A stretch of 32,846 bases of DNA from a virus. Made by a program: the position numbers and the translations under genes. The notes below the pieces were generated by a model. That model worked only from the letters and a program-made list of their open reading frames with translations, was not told the origin of the DNA and ran no database searches. The stretch spans positions 1 through 32,846 of the IMG/VR virus record IMGVR_UViG_3300020171_000090, one strand, 5' to 3'. This document shows positions 7,742-16,296 of the stretch, one piece after another; the stretch's first letter is position 1, and each line of letters begins with the position of its first letter.

Positions 7742-7816
7742 AGATTGATTGCACCAATCAAACATTTTTCATACAAACCCGTGGATAAAGGTGCAATCTT
7801 TTGAAGCGGGTTTTTT
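7742..7816 (+). ncRNA. pseudoknot-like leader RNA before the HNH gene
   Basis: Two interlocked perfect stems are visible. GATTGCACC (7747-7755) pairs with GGTGCAATC (7790-7798), and AAACCCG (7775-7781) pairs with CGGGTTT (7807-7813). Their order (first arm 1, first arm 2, second arm 1, second arm 2) is that of an H-type pseudoknot. A mutually exclusive hairpin, TTGATTG-cac-CAATCAA (7745-7761), would free the 3' partner. The T-run reaches 7816. This looks like a small regulated leader or RNA. No known family is recognised. Confidence 0.5.
7775..7816 (+). terminator. possible intrinsic terminator or attenuator before the HNH gene
   Basis: The stem AAACCCG (7775-7781)/CGGGTTT (7807-7813) ends in a run of six T (7811-7816), 18 nt before the ATG at 7835. 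The loop is long (25 nt) and contains the 3' arm of the other pseudoknot stem, so termination could depend on which fold forms. Confidence 0.4.
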
Positions 7817-7834
7817 AATTATTAAGATAAAATT

Positions 7835-8203
7835 ATGCAACGAAGTTATATTAGAACAGAAGAACATAAAGAAAAAATGAGAAGAATAATAAAAGAAAAA
7901 TATAAAAATAATAATAAAATGGGCTTTCAAAAGGGACATAAACAGCTGAAAGGAAAAGATAGTCATTTATGGAAAGGAAATGACATCGGATATTTAATGA
8001 AACATTTAAGAATTATTGATTTAAAAGGAAAAGCATTAGAATATATTTGTATTGATTGTGGAAAGCAAGCAGAAGATTGGAGCAATAAAGACCATTTATA
8101 TTCAAATAATCTAGATGACTATATTCCAAGATGTAGAAAATGTCATTGTGAATATGATAAGGAATTTAATAATACAAAAAGAGGAAAAAGGAAGATCAAA
8201 TAA
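7835..8203 (+). CDS. free-standing HNH-type homing endonuclease
   Basis: A 122-residue protein. The N-terminal third (TEEHKEKMRRIIKEKY, then KGKDSHLWKG at 39-48) resembles a NUMOD3-type DNA-binding motif of homing endonucleases. The C-terminal half has the zinc-stabilised HNH core: C72-x2-C75, a W-x-N-K-D-H segment (82-87), DDYIPRC and C100-x2-C103-H104. It is the only plus-strand gene inside a 30-kb minus-strand block and has its own promoter-like element, the pattern of an inserted mobile endonuclease gene. It is related in type, though not closely in sequence, to the intron endonuclease at 18596-18991. I see no split host gene around it. Confidence 0.75.
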   Translation: MQRSYIRTEEHKEKMRRIIKEKYKNNNKMGFQKGHKQLKGKDSHLWKGNDIGYLMKHLRIIDLKGKALEYICIDCGKQAEDWSNKDHLYSNNLDDYIPRCRKCHCEYDKEFNNTKRGKRKIK

Positions 8204-8211
8204 ATATAGTT

Positions 8212-8277
8212 TTATATTATTCTCATTAAAATTAGTAATCCTAAAATAGTTATTATTGCTATTAGTTTTTTGAACAT
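8212..8277 (-). CDS. very small membrane peptide (21 aa), tentative
   Basis: ATG at 8277 to TAA at 8212 encodes 21 residues: two lysines and then a fully hydrophobic helix rich in I and L, ending in RII. It starts 13 nt after the tail-fibre stop, behind an A/T-rich leader like those of its neighbours, and ends just before the convergent HNH gene. A single membrane helix with a positive N-terminus is the usual shape of small phage membrane peptides. AT-rich DNA can produce such frames by chance, so confidence is low. Confidence 0.3.
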   Translation of the reverse strand: MFKKLIAIITILGLLILMRII

Positions 8278-8289
8278 TTTCAAAATTAT

Positions 8290-9933
8290 TTATGTATAAA
8301 AATAAATATTTTTGATTGTAATGTCTCCGGCACTTCCAGTATTTGCCAATAAAATATAACTTCCTGTCCAAGTGGCGCTAATTCCGAATTCACTTGCTCC
8401 ACTTGTTAGATTTCCATTATAAGAAGTTTTAAATCCATCAGCATCTCTATAAACAATTACAGTGCTTCTTATAGTATCTGCAACAGTTGTTAGATAGTCT
8501 ATTATTGCATATCTGGCACTGTTAGGAGCATAAATTCTATCATTTGAAATTGCTCCTCCTCCTACTATCATAGACATTAAAGAAATATTTTTATCTATTA
8601 GTATATTTTCATCTTGTATGTTTAAAATTGCGCTTGCGGATGAAGTTATTTTTCCTAGTCGTATAACCCTATTAAGATTTATAGTATTGGTTACATAAGT
8701 TCCTGCGGTTGAGTTTAAATAAAATCTTCCCGATATGGTAGAACCAAAGCTTGAATTTGTATATTGCCCTTGTGTTTGAATTTTTACTTGACTATCCGCG
8801 TCAGCTCCTTCGATGGTTATCCCTACTATACTTCTGCATAAAAGGGGGTCGCTACAATTAGCTTTATATAATTTACCATCACAGTCATTATCGGAATAAA
8901 TTCTTAATACTGGTCTATTCGCCGTATTACTTGCTTCAGAAGAATAAAAATGAACTCCAGCTCCAGCTCCTCCACCACTTATTTGAAAACCATAATTAGC
9001 CACATTTCCAGCTTTCCAATGTCTAACAAATTGAGTAATATCATAAACAATCCAAACTTCAGTAGAACCGCCAGAAGCTTTTACATATTCACAGCCAAAT
9101 TGTGTTTCTAGTTCAGTAGAAGTTGGAGCTACTGCTGATTTTGTGTCCCAAGTTATTGTGCTTTCATCCCAATCGGCAGTCGCTCTTACTATATTGATAT
9201 TAGTTGCACCTTTTATGGATTGAGTTTTTATTCTTAGTTCTGCTTTAATTATTGCTTCTGCCGCTGGAATAAGAGAAAAATCAAATTTAATATAAGACAA
9301 CCAAGTCTTACTGCTTCCGTCTTGCCCAGTCTCAAAAGTAGTATCACTTCCATAGTTGGTAGTTGGTGCTGCCTCATACACCTCTGCGTCGTGAGTGGCT
9401 ACATAATCAGAATAACTAGGTTTTAAACAAACAACCTTGTCAGTTGTTAATGTTTCTCCTGCTGTAAAAACTTCAATATATCTAAATCCAGTTGAATCTG
9501 CGTTTGCTCCATCAAATTTAAAATATTTGTTATTCGCGTTATCTCCTATAAAAAATTTAGCCAAGTCGCTGTCGCTGTCATCAAGCCCGAGTATAAAACC
9601 TTTATCCGCTGTCCAGTTTGTATAATCAAGTCCAGCTCCGCCAGAAATATAACAGTCGCCCGTTCCTGCAGTAATCCCGAGTGAAATCGCTTTGGAAGAA
9701 ATTATGCCAGCGGTAAGTTTTCCAACGCCCAATTCGTCAACATATTGTCCGTCAATAACCGAGCCTTCAAGCGTGGTAATTTGTCCTTGATATATATCAG
9801 GCATAATCCCAGGATTTGTTATATCAGTTTCAGCGTATCCGCCAATGTTTTGCGATATTGTTTTATTCAGATTTTTATCAAATCCATACGAATAAATGTC
9901 TGGACTATTCGGTGTTGGTTGTGGAATCTCCAT
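8290..9933 (-). CDS. tail fibre / receptor-binding protein with DNRLRE-type carbohydrate-binding module
   Basis: A 547-residue beta-rich protein. The N-terminal region has a fibre-shaft style run (LGVGKLTAGIISSKAISLG, about 68-86) and the phage-fibre motif GFILGLDDSDSDLAKFFIGD (about 112-131). Residues about 180-350 match a DNRLRE-type module (also classed CBM96): DAEVYEA, a WLSYIKFDFSLIP strand, ATADWDESTITWD, YDITQFVRHW and a closing FYSSEASNTANRPVLRIYS. Such modules bind polysaccharides. The C-terminal ~200 residues are beta-rich without a recognised fold. Its position between the nozzle and the ejection genes suits an adhesin. The start has a good Shine-Dalgarno-like GGAGAGGG, unlike most genes here. 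Confidence 0.7.
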   Translation of the reverse strand: MEIPQPTPNSPDIYSYGFDKNLNKTISQNIGGYAETDITNPGIMPDIYQGQITTLEGSVIDGQYVDELGVGKLTAGIISSKAISLGITAGTGDCYISGGAGLDYTNWTADKGFILGLDDSDSDLAKFFIGDNANNKYFKFDGANADSTGFRYIEVFTAGETLTTDKVVCLKPSYSDYVATHDAEVYEAAPTTNYGSDTTFETGQDGSSKTWLSYIKFDFSLIPAAEAIIKAELRIKTQSIKGATNINIVRATADWDESTITWDTKSAVAPTSTELETQFGCEYVKASGGSTEVWIVYDITQFVRHWKAGNVANYGFQISGGGAGAGVHFYSSEASNTANRPVLRIYSDNDCDGKLYKANCSDPLLCRSIVGITIEGADADSQVKIQTQGQYTNSSFGSTISGRFYLNSTAGTYVTNTINLNRVIRLGKITSSASAILNIQDENILIDKNISLMSMIVGGGAISNDRIYAPNSARYAIIDYLTTVADTIRSTVIVYRDADGFKTSYNGNLTSGASEFGISATWTGSYILLANTGSAGDITIKNIYFYT

Positions 9934-9934
9934 A

Positions 9935-11392
9935 TTACATTCCCTCTCCTTCGGTTATGTGAAGTCCGAGAAATACAAATGGCTCGGTTCTTCCCATACC
10001 AGTAAGCTTAAATCTTATTCTGTGAAATTTTATATTAGGTTTGTATTCGTTTAAAAATTTGGTAAGCTGTCCTATGTTCTTCCATTCTATCGTGTCGTCG
10101 GTTTGATACATAAGCATAGAGCTTTGAGCTTTTTCGCAAATAGTAAAAAGTTTTTTAATGTATTTCTCTGTCTCTATTCCCCACTCATACCATTTAGTGA
10201 TCACTCGGTATTTAATCGGCTCGCCTAAATCCGTATAACCGGAATTGACAGTCGCCACCACTCCGTTGTTAAGTCCGACTACGCGCGTAAGAGCTGAACC
10301 TGAATTATAATCGGAAGCGAATTTTATGTTATTGGCGTAAGAGTAAATCGTCCACAAGTCTGAGCTTTCAGTATATCTTGCCACCGTGTTAGTCCAAGTC
10401 GCTCCGTTAATAGTCAAATCTCCTAAACTCCAATAGATGTGGTCGTTGTCTTTCCAACTGACAATATTGTCAAATTGAGAGAATGGAATAGCGTCCACGA
10501 TATCGGAAATCGGTCTTGAAATCTCTGTCGGATAACCGCCGGTATATCTGTAAAAACCGCTGTCGTGATGAAAGTATAGCCCTTTTTTGCCTTCTATCAC
10601 GCTTTCGTTGCTTCTAGTGCCTATCTTAATCAACGGGTCGGGGTCAACAGATGAAGTCCTAAATCTATAAATGTAATTAGGCTTGAACACTAATAATTCA
10701 AGTGAATATCGTTTTAACCCGCTGATATTTTCGCCGTCGTTCGGGTTGATGTCCACCCAGTCGGTAGCAGGCGTCCAAGCGAAGTTTCCCGTAGAACTGA
10801 TGACATTTGAAAACCATAGACGAGAGCCAGTAATATTGTTGCCATTGGTATTTCCGCCAGCCAGATAAATTCTTGACTTGTAGTATTCCCCGTATTGAGG
10901 TTGAACCGAGCCAGCCACTTGGTCGGTAATCGCTTGCGGATTGATAGGGTTGCCAGTCGTAACCCAAGCGTCGTTTACGGTTAAGAATTGAACCGAAGAA
11001 TACATATTTGCCGCGTTGCCGAAGTTTAAAACGACTGTCCTTCCTCCCGCTTCTAAAAATCTAATCTTCGTGTTAGCCGTTCCTCCCGTCAAAGAAGAAG
11101 TCCACGCCCCGCCAGAAGGGAAAGCATAAACTCTTGCCGTGCCTCCCTGCGATATAACCGCCATCATTGAACCGTTTTGTGTGTTATGTATTCCCCACAC
11201 CGGATAACCTGTTTGAATGGTTGAACCCAGAGCAGTCATTCCCAGCCGTCCGGTAATAGCTCCTTTACGGTCAAAGGAAACATTTATCGCTTCCGTAGTC
11301 GCTCCGTCCGGAACTAAAACATCGTCAACTTCCGCCTGTCTTATACAGCCGTATATTCCTAATCCTCTTATTTGTTTGGGTGTAAATGCCAT
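9935..11392 (-). CDS. tail nozzle / stabilization protein (P22 gp10-like propeller)
   Basis: A 485-residue beta-rich protein. It opens MAFTPKQIRGLGIYGCIRQA and soon has DGATTEAINVSFDRKGAITG, a pattern typical of the large propeller proteins that form the nozzle in P22-like short-tailed phages. Repeated WGIHNTQNGSMM- and LYFHHDSGFYRYTGG-like blade motifs follow. There is no tail-tube protein nearby, which supports a short-tail assembly. The start codon shares one base with the stop of the adaptor gene upstream (TAATG), indicating translational coupling. The assignment to the gp10 group is from pattern only. Confidence 0.6.
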   Translation of the reverse strand: MAFTPKQIRGLGIYGCIRQAEVDDVLVPDGATTEAINVSFDRKGAITGRLGMTALGSTIQTGYPVWGIHNTQNGSMMAVISQGGTARVYAFPSGGAWTSSLTGGTANTKIRFLEAGGRTVVLNFGNAANMYSSVQFLTVNDAWVTTGNPINPQAITDQVAGSVQPQYGEYYKSRIYLAGGNTNGNNITGSRLWFSNVISSTGNFAWTPATDWVDINPNDGENISGLKRYSLELLVFKPNYIYRFRTSSVDPDPLIKIGTRSNESVIEGKKGLYFHHDSGFYRYTGGYPTEISRPISDIVDAIPFSQFDNIVSWKDNDHIYWSLGDLTINGATWTNTVARYTESSDLWTIYSYANNIKFASDYNSGSALTRVVGLNNGVVATVNSGYTDLGEPIKYRVITKWYEWGIETEKYIKKLFTICEKAQSSMLMYQTDDTIEWKNIGQLTKFLNEYKPNIKFHRIRFKLTGMGRTEPFVFLGLHITEGEGM

Positions 11393-12786
11393 TAGAAAGG
11401 AATTATTAAATGACTAATTTCCGGGCTTATTCTTATATCGCTTCCTGTTCTTTCATTGCCCAACGCCTGCTGTTTAACCATTTCCCATTTCATATAATCG
11501 TCGTCTTTCAAGTCAACCAATCCTTTTCTTTTTTTAATCTTCCACGCCAGAAAGTGAACAATGCCGTCTTGAATGTTATCTGGTTCGTCTAACTCATCAG
11601 CATCGCTATCTATTGTCTTTTTTGTTTGATAATAATCAGCCCAGATGTTTTGATTGACATAAGAAGTTTCTATCGGACAATTAAAATAAATATATGAAGT
11701 GCCGTCGGTGTCCATAAATACCGTAAATTTATTCGGTAGTCCTTGCGAAGCTCCCTGCCATATATCAACACCGGAAGTGTGAGCATAACTGCCAGCGGTT
11801 GATATTCTCAAAGTTCCTCCGCTTACTCCTTTAGCGGAATAAGCTATGACATCGCTTTCCAAATTCACCGAACCGCTATCAGCTAAATCCCTGACACTAT
11901 CAACATATAAATCTTGATGAGTAATAGCGTAAGTTTCTGCTAGTGTAGTATGAGCAACCCCTTGATAATCTTTATCGTATTCCTTCTTGTCGTAATAACT
12001 CATATTGTCTTGCGTTCCTATTCTCACGCCATAGACATTCTCAGCGGTGTATGGTTTTTGAACATCAGTCGGCAGTCCTACGCGATACATACCCGTTGAT
12101 ACATTGCCTATATCAGCGTTGAATTTACGCCTGTGAGGTCGTTTGCCTGTGGCGTTGTGGTATTCTCTTCTCGCTTCGCTTAAACATTCGTCAAGATATT
12201 CGTTGGTTATCAGTTCCGTGTCTATCTGTTCGTTGACGCTATCTAACGCTCTTTTTTTAATCTGATGGGCTGTGTTGTCGGCAAATCCGGCATAAGGTAT
12301 CGGGTCGGATACTATGGAAAAGGTTGAAGTCAAAGAATTCTTAAACTGCACAAACGCGTAGCCGGTGTTGTAATTCAAGTCCCTATATAGAGTCTCCAGT
12401 AAATCAACTTGCAGTCCAGCGGTGGCGATAGTCCCTTTTTCGCTTGTAAGTCCGCTTGAATGAGAGAGGGCGTATTGGTCAAAGTTTATAACATAAACTT
12501 TCGTGTCTTGAGGGTGGTCGTATAAGCAGGCGGTTTGAAAATAAATAGTCGTTCCGCTTGGAGCTGTGCCGTTGGAATTATAAACTATTTCAGACTTCTT
12601 TTGTCCAATTTCGCCAATTAAAAAAATATGCCCCGTTCCGCTTAATCCCATTATTGACTGGACGGACATATTAGAACCAGCCGATAAATCAGAAGACAAA
12701 TAAGTGTTCTTTTTGTCTTTGGTTATCGTTGTATTATTTGTGTAGAACTCAAATGTAAGAGTATCTCCCCTAAGATTTGGCTTCAT
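11392..12786 (-). CDS. head-tail adaptor/connector-like structural protein
   Basis: A 464-residue protein. The first ~165 residues are beta-rich, with segments such as GHIFLIGEIGQKKSEIVYN and DTKVYVINFDQYALS. A helical element follows (NEQIDTELITNEYLDECLSE, about 184-203, then ARREYHNATGKR) of the kind found in phage head-completion adaptors, then a beta-rich domain and a C-terminal helical tail. Order and neighbours (capsid genes upstream, nozzle downstream) fit a gp4-like adaptor. The N-terminal beta extension is longer than in classical adaptors. The start overlaps the small coiled-coil gene upstream by 17 nt. Confidence 0.5.
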   Translation of the reverse strand: MKPNLRGDTLTFEFYTNNTTITKDKKNTYLSSDLSAGSNMSVQSIMGLSGTGHIFLIGEIGQKKSEIVYNSNGTAPSGTTIYFQTACLYDHPQDTKVYVINFDQYALSHSSGLTSEKGTIATAGLQVDLLETLYRDLNYNTGYAFVQFKNSLTSTFSIVSDPIPYAGFADNTAHQIKKRALDSVNEQIDTELITNEYLDECLSEARREYHNATGKRPHRRKFNADIGNVSTGMYRVGLPTDVQKPYTAENVYGVRIGTQDNMSYYDKKEYDKDYQGVAHTTLAETYAITHQDLYVDSVRDLADSGSVNLESDVIAYSAKGVSGGTLRISTAGSYAHTSGVDIWQGASQGLPNKFTVFMDTDGTSYIYFNCPIETSYVNQNIWADYYQTKKTIDSDADELDEPDNIQDGIVHFLAWKIKKRKGLVDLKDDDYMKWEMVKQQALGNERTGSDIRISPEISHLIIPF

Positions 12787-12955
12787 CTGGTTTAGTGTTA
12801 GTTTTTAGTTCCTCTGCGGTTATAAACCTATGCTCTCCTTGAAGCCGTAAAAGCTCCTCTTGAAACTGTCTGGCTTGAAGATTAGCCGCGTCTAGTTGGT
12901 TTTTTACTTGATTAAACTTTTTCTCTACCTCTTGTTTTTGTTGTTTGTAGTTCAT
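12770..12955 (-). CDS. small coiled-coil protein
   Basis: A 61-residue protein, nearly all helix: KQEVEKKFNQVKNQLDAANL followed by QARQFQEELLRLQG shows heptad-like spacing of leucine, valine and phenylalanine over about 35 residues. It overlaps the start of the adaptor gene by 17 nt and starts 17 nt after the previous stop, so it belongs to the same operon. A virion or assembly accessory role is likely from position only. Confidence 0.65.
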   Translation of the reverse strand: MNYKQQKQEVEKKFNQVKNQLDAANLQARQFQEELLRLQGEHRFITAEELKTNTKPDEAKS

Positions 12956-12971
12956 TGTTTTGTATTAAAAA

Positions 12972-14144
12972 TTAAGTTATTCCCAATAAAGATAAACTAT
13001 TTATAGTATTTACAGAACCTCCTGCCGTATAGGTGGCGTAGATGGACAGTTTAATGTTGATATAAAGACCACCAATTGCATATGGGTTTGGCAATGTCGG
13101 CCAAGTTCCTGCTCCCCCTCTCCAACCACTGTTGGCTAATGTATCTCCAGCCATCAAAGGATAATCGCTTGTTTGCCATCCTATCCAATAATTTCCAGCA
13201 TTAAGAGATACACTACTTACTAAATCAACAGTTCTTAAATCATAGGTATTTTGAGCGGCTGTTAAAGCGGTACTTGCTGTTTGACCCCTTAGTGCTTGAC
13301 CCATAGGAGTTCCATTGGCAGAACCATCATCGTTATAAATAGCATATTTATAATTACCATCTATGCCTCTCGACTTAGTATATGCAGAAATAGAGGTTAC
13401 TGTTCCATTTTGAGAAAGATTAAATCTTCCACCAAGTTCTGGGGAACCTGCCGAAGAAATTTGCTTCTCCGTTGCTCCCTGTGTCGTAAACCCAAAAGTC
13501 AACCCTGCTGCGTGTCTGACTGGATAAACAGCTTTGTCTAAAAAGTCTTGAGGGATTTCAACCGATAAAATTCCATTTTCAATGAGCAAATTTCCCCAAA
13601 CTTTATTTCCTTTTGCGTCTATCATCTGCGGTCTAAATATATGCCCTATTTTTCCGCATTTATATTCTTTTTTTCCTACATAATTTGTCTTTGGTGTCTT
13701 GGCATATATAGCATACGAACCAATAACATTTTCAGGTCTTGACGCTCCCTCGTCCTTTTCTTTTTGAGTAAGTGCGGGCTGATGAAAGTAGGAAACATCT
13801 TTGTCAACAACCGAAAATTCTATTTTGTTTGTCTTCGGTTTCTTTTTTAAAACTATTTCAAACTCGCTTGCTCCTTCGGGGTGTTCTTTATTTTGTATTT
13901 GATAAAAATGACATTCTCTATTTCTTTTAATGTATTTTATTTTCTCTCTTTCGGTTTTTATCGTTGGCGTTTCTTTGTCGTCTTCTATCAATCTGATAGA
14001 CACATTGCATTCGTTTGACCACCTTTCAATCTTCATCTGCGGTTTAAAATCTATTTCTTTGTCATCTCCAATAACACAATTCAACTCATCTCTTTTATCA
14101 GTTTTTATTTCGTGCTTCCAATTTGTAGAATTTAATTTTTTCAT
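12972..14144 (-). CDS. phage minor structural protein, beta-sandwich C-terminus
   Basis: A 390-residue protein. The N-terminal half is charged, with a segment CGKIGHIFRPQMIDAKGNKV, then WGNLLIENGILSVEIPQDFL and DKAVYPVRHAAG (about 165-215), a pattern I associate with uncharacterised phage structural proteins. The C-terminal half looks like a jelly-roll or lectin-like beta-sandwich (AYTKSRGIDGNYKYAIYNDD, SLNAGNYWIGWQTSDYPLMA). It starts on the TAATG overlap with the upstream gene. Surface decoration or fibre attachment is plausible but not shown. Confidence 0.55.
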   Translation of the reverse strand: MKKLNSTNWKHEIKTDKRDELNCVIGDDKEIDFKPQMKIERWSNECNVSIRLIEDDKETPTIKTEREKIKYIKRNRECHFYQIQNKEHPEGASEFEIVLKKKPKTNKIEFSVVDKDVSYFHQPALTQKEKDEGASRPENVIGSYAIYAKTPKTNYVGKKEYKCGKIGHIFRPQMIDAKGNKVWGNLLIENGILSVEIPQDFLDKAVYPVRHAAGLTFGFTTQGATEKQISSAGSPELGGRFNLSQNGTVTSISAYTKSRGIDGNYKYAIYNDDGSANGTPMGQALRGQTASTALTAAQNTYDLRTVDLVSSVSLNAGNYWIGWQTSDYPLMAGDTLANSGWRGGAGTWPTLPNPYAIGGLYINIKLSIYATYTAGGSVNTINSLSLLGIT

Positions 14145-15130
14145 TATGCTGTCTCTCTAAAATAAGCTATTGAATAATGTATTAAAGAACCTGAATCGTT
14201 GACAATGCAAAGTGTCGCTCCACTTGGAGTAGCAAACAAATATCCTGGAGGAGATACTGCGAGATTAACTCCTGATATTCCTTGTGCGGGAGCTTGTAGC
14301 GCCGCTCTCCATAATTCTGTCGGAGCCGCTCCGCTTCCGTCAGTGAACTTAGGGACTATTTGAGTTTGCGCGGTAGTTGTTATTGAAAAAGCGTAGACTT
14401 TGGTCACCCTGCTTACTATTGGAGATACAAGTTGCACTCCGCTAGTTGATACTCCGCTAGTTGAACCACTTACTGAACCGCCAGCGGAAGCTACCGAAGC
14501 GGTATGAGAAACATTGACTATTCCCGCCACGCTTGAAACCTGAACAGTTCCATTAGCTATATCATATATCTTAAGGGCTCCTTCCGTATTCGCAAGTAAA
14601 GGAACTTTTACTGCTCCATACTTGCCTTCTGCTACAACATAGGGTTCGTCTGAAAACCTTACTCCCATTGTGCCATTGGTGCTTAATATATGAACGGCAA
14701 TTGAATTTGTAATTCCTGTTATTGATGGAGCATTAGAAATACTTACCGTGCCATTAGCCAAATCATAAACCTTTATCGCTCCATCGCTATTCATTTTTAA
14801 TGGACGAGTAGTCGTTCCGTCTTTTCCTGACGCTTTGATTGTCGGTTCGGATTGATCGAAATAAACCGCCATAGTTCCTGCAAAAGTTGCCGCTACCGAA
14901 GGCGTGGCTGGGCTAAAATATACAGCAACACTTCCACCTAGCCCTCCAACCTGAACATTGGTGCATAAATTCCCCAAATTATCGGTTCTTAAAATTCTTA
15001 AAGTAGTCGTCGGGTCTTTCGCGAACATACCAATTCCCGAAGGCGTAGCGTCAACATCGCCATCGGTATAAACTTCATTTTTTCTGTTGTCATCTTCATT
15101 GACGATGACAACTCGTTGTAGACTTTGCAT
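14144..15130 (-). CDS. structural protein with two internal beta repeats
   Basis: A 328-residue, serine/threonine/glycine-rich, beta-predicted protein. Residues about 85-131 and 153-198 are repeats of the form GTM-V-F--EP----GK-G----L--N--GA-K-YD-ANGTV, 68 residues apart, followed by an SGSTSGVSTSG linker and a C-terminal domain (about 233-328). No enzymatic motif. The repeated architecture suits a fibre or surface protein. Neighbours on both sides are structural, joined by a 2-nt gap and a 1-nt overlap. Confidence 0.6.
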   Translation of the reverse strand: MQSLQRVVIVNEDDNRKNEVYTDGDVDATPSGIGMFAKDPTTTLRILRTDNLGNLCTNVQVGGLGGSVAVYFSPATPSVAATFAGTMAVYFDQSEPTIKASGKDGTTTRPLKMNSDGAIKVYDLANGTVSISNAPSITGITNSIAVHILSTNGTMGVRFSDEPYVVAEGKYGAVKVPLLANTEGALKIYDIANGTVQVSSVAGIVNVSHTASVASAGGSVSGSTSGVSTSGVQLVSPIVSRVTKVYAFSITTTAQTQIVPKFTDGSGAAPTELWRAALQAPAQGISGVNLAVSPPGYLFATPSGATLCIVNDSGSLIHYSIAYFRETA

Positions 15131-15132
15131 AG

Positions 15133-15588
15133 TTATAGTTTTAGTTTATCTCTATAAGCTTTTAATTTTTGTTCTAATTTTCCTTTGTCGATTTCCACTT
15201 CATACTCTCTTGCTTCAATCGCGTTTTCTTTGTCGGATAGGTTTTTATTTCTGGTTTCTAAATCAGTTTTTAATAGTTCGCAGTTTTGAATATCATCTGA
15301 AAGTTTGAGTTGCTTCTGATAAAGTTCTTGCTGTTCATTTTTAAACGCTTTTTCTTTTTGGTCAAAATCAAAATTCCTTTTGTTAAAATCTTCTTGCAAT
15401 AGTTTCAAGTTCTTTTCTCTGCTTTCAATATCGGATATAACAGCTTTCAATTCATTATTTCTTTTTTCCAACGCCCAATTCTCCGTTCTCGCCTCTTCAA
15501 CTTGCTTTTTAATTTTTTCTAATGTTACAGCTTCTTTTTGCATATCAGCCAAATAAGAAGCCATAATATCTTTTTCTGTTGGTTTCAT
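15133..15588 (-). CDS. long coiled-coil protein
   Basis: A 151-residue protein, almost entirely an uninterrupted charged helix (repeated E, K, L and N from residue 15 to the end; for example VEEARTENWALEKRNNELKA and LLQEDFNKRNFDFDQKEKAF). Heptad spacing of leucines indicates a coiled coil of about 130 residues. It could be a fibre stalk, an assembly chaperone or a spacer. Position within the structural block is the only functional clue. Confidence 0.65.
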   Translation of the reverse strand: MKPTEKDIMASYLADMQKEAVTLEKIKKQVEEARTENWALEKRNNELKAVISDIESREKNLKLLQEDFNKRNFDFDQKEKAFKNEQQELYQKQLKLSDDIQNCELLKTDLETRNKNLSDKENAIEAREYEVEIDKGKLEQKLKAYRDKLKL

Positions 15589-15590
15589 AT

Positions 15591-15917
15591 TTAAAAATTA
15601 GGTTTAGCGGTTAAAACTTTGACATTGGCGTTTGAGCCGGAATTGTTGGTAATGTAGATATTTGACACTTCTATTACATTGTCCATCAGCATAGGCGACA
15701 TAGACGAGGTAATTGTAATACTGTTATTGCCTGTAGAGTTGAATTTTACGGTTATGGTTTGGTCGGTAATAACACGGCAATAATAAACAGCAGTCCCGAC
15801 TTTTGAAGTTGAACCGCCGAATAAGTTTGTTTGATTAGCGGCGACATCATAATCTGAAGTTCCCGTAGCGACGGCAAACTCCGCGTTATCATATCTCGCT
15901 GAAGGATATTTTGGCAA
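15591..15917 (-). CDS. small beta-rich structural protein
   Basis: A 108-residue protein with beta-strand-type sequence: AVYYCRVITDQTITVKFNST, SITITSSMSPMLM and VIEVSNIYITNNSGSNANVK. It has the look of a small capsid decoration or fibre-tip protein. The next gene, 15934-16287, is of similar size and style, so the pair may form one surface structure. No known family is recognised. Confidence 0.6.
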   Translation of the reverse strand: MPKYPSARYDNAEFAVATGTSDYDVAANQTNLFGGSTSKVGTAVYYCRVITDQTITVKFNSTGNNSITITSSMSPMLMDNVIEVSNIYITNNSGSNANVKVLTAKPNF

Positions 15918-15933
15918 AGTCGTAATTTAATAA

Positions 15934-16287
15934 TTAAAATTCAAAACCTCCAAGGTTTAAATAATTCCAGCTCCCGTTCGCTCCTGAAACAACTCCGACA
16001 ACTCCGTCTGGAATTTCATTGATTAAAGGAGTTTCAAAGCGATGTGAAACAGTAACAGAGCCAGTAACAATATGTTCTAACATTACATTGTTGGCGTATG
16101 TTTTATCGCCTCCGTTAAATGCCACTATTCTAATCGTTCCTGTCGCGGCGGGAGTGATAGCCAAATCAGTGATAGCAACCCTCTTACCGCTTGCAGGCGT
16201 CCAAATAATAGCGGTAGTGGCGGTGTCTATTCCCATTACGCATTTTCTCATCGGCGTCTGCGAGCTTCCGAAATAAGTTATGCTCAT
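15934..16287 (-). CDS. small beta-rich structural protein
   Basis: A 117-residue protein, beta-predicted, beginning MSITYFGSSQTPMRKC, with TTAIIWTPASGKRVAITDLA and TGTIRIVAFNGGDK strands and a glycine-rich end. Similar proteins occur near capsid genes in phages as head decoration or stabilising proteins. Here the gene lies downstream of the capsid and ~300-residue gene in the same operon. Function is inferred from position and fold style only. Confidence 0.55.
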   Translation of the reverse strand: MSITYFGSSQTPMRKCVMGIDTATTAIIWTPASGKRVAITDLAITPAATGTIRIVAFNGGDKTYANNVMLEHIVTGSVTVSHRFETPLINEIPDGVVGVVSGANGSWNYLNLGGFEF

Positions 16288-16296
16288 AATTGTAAA

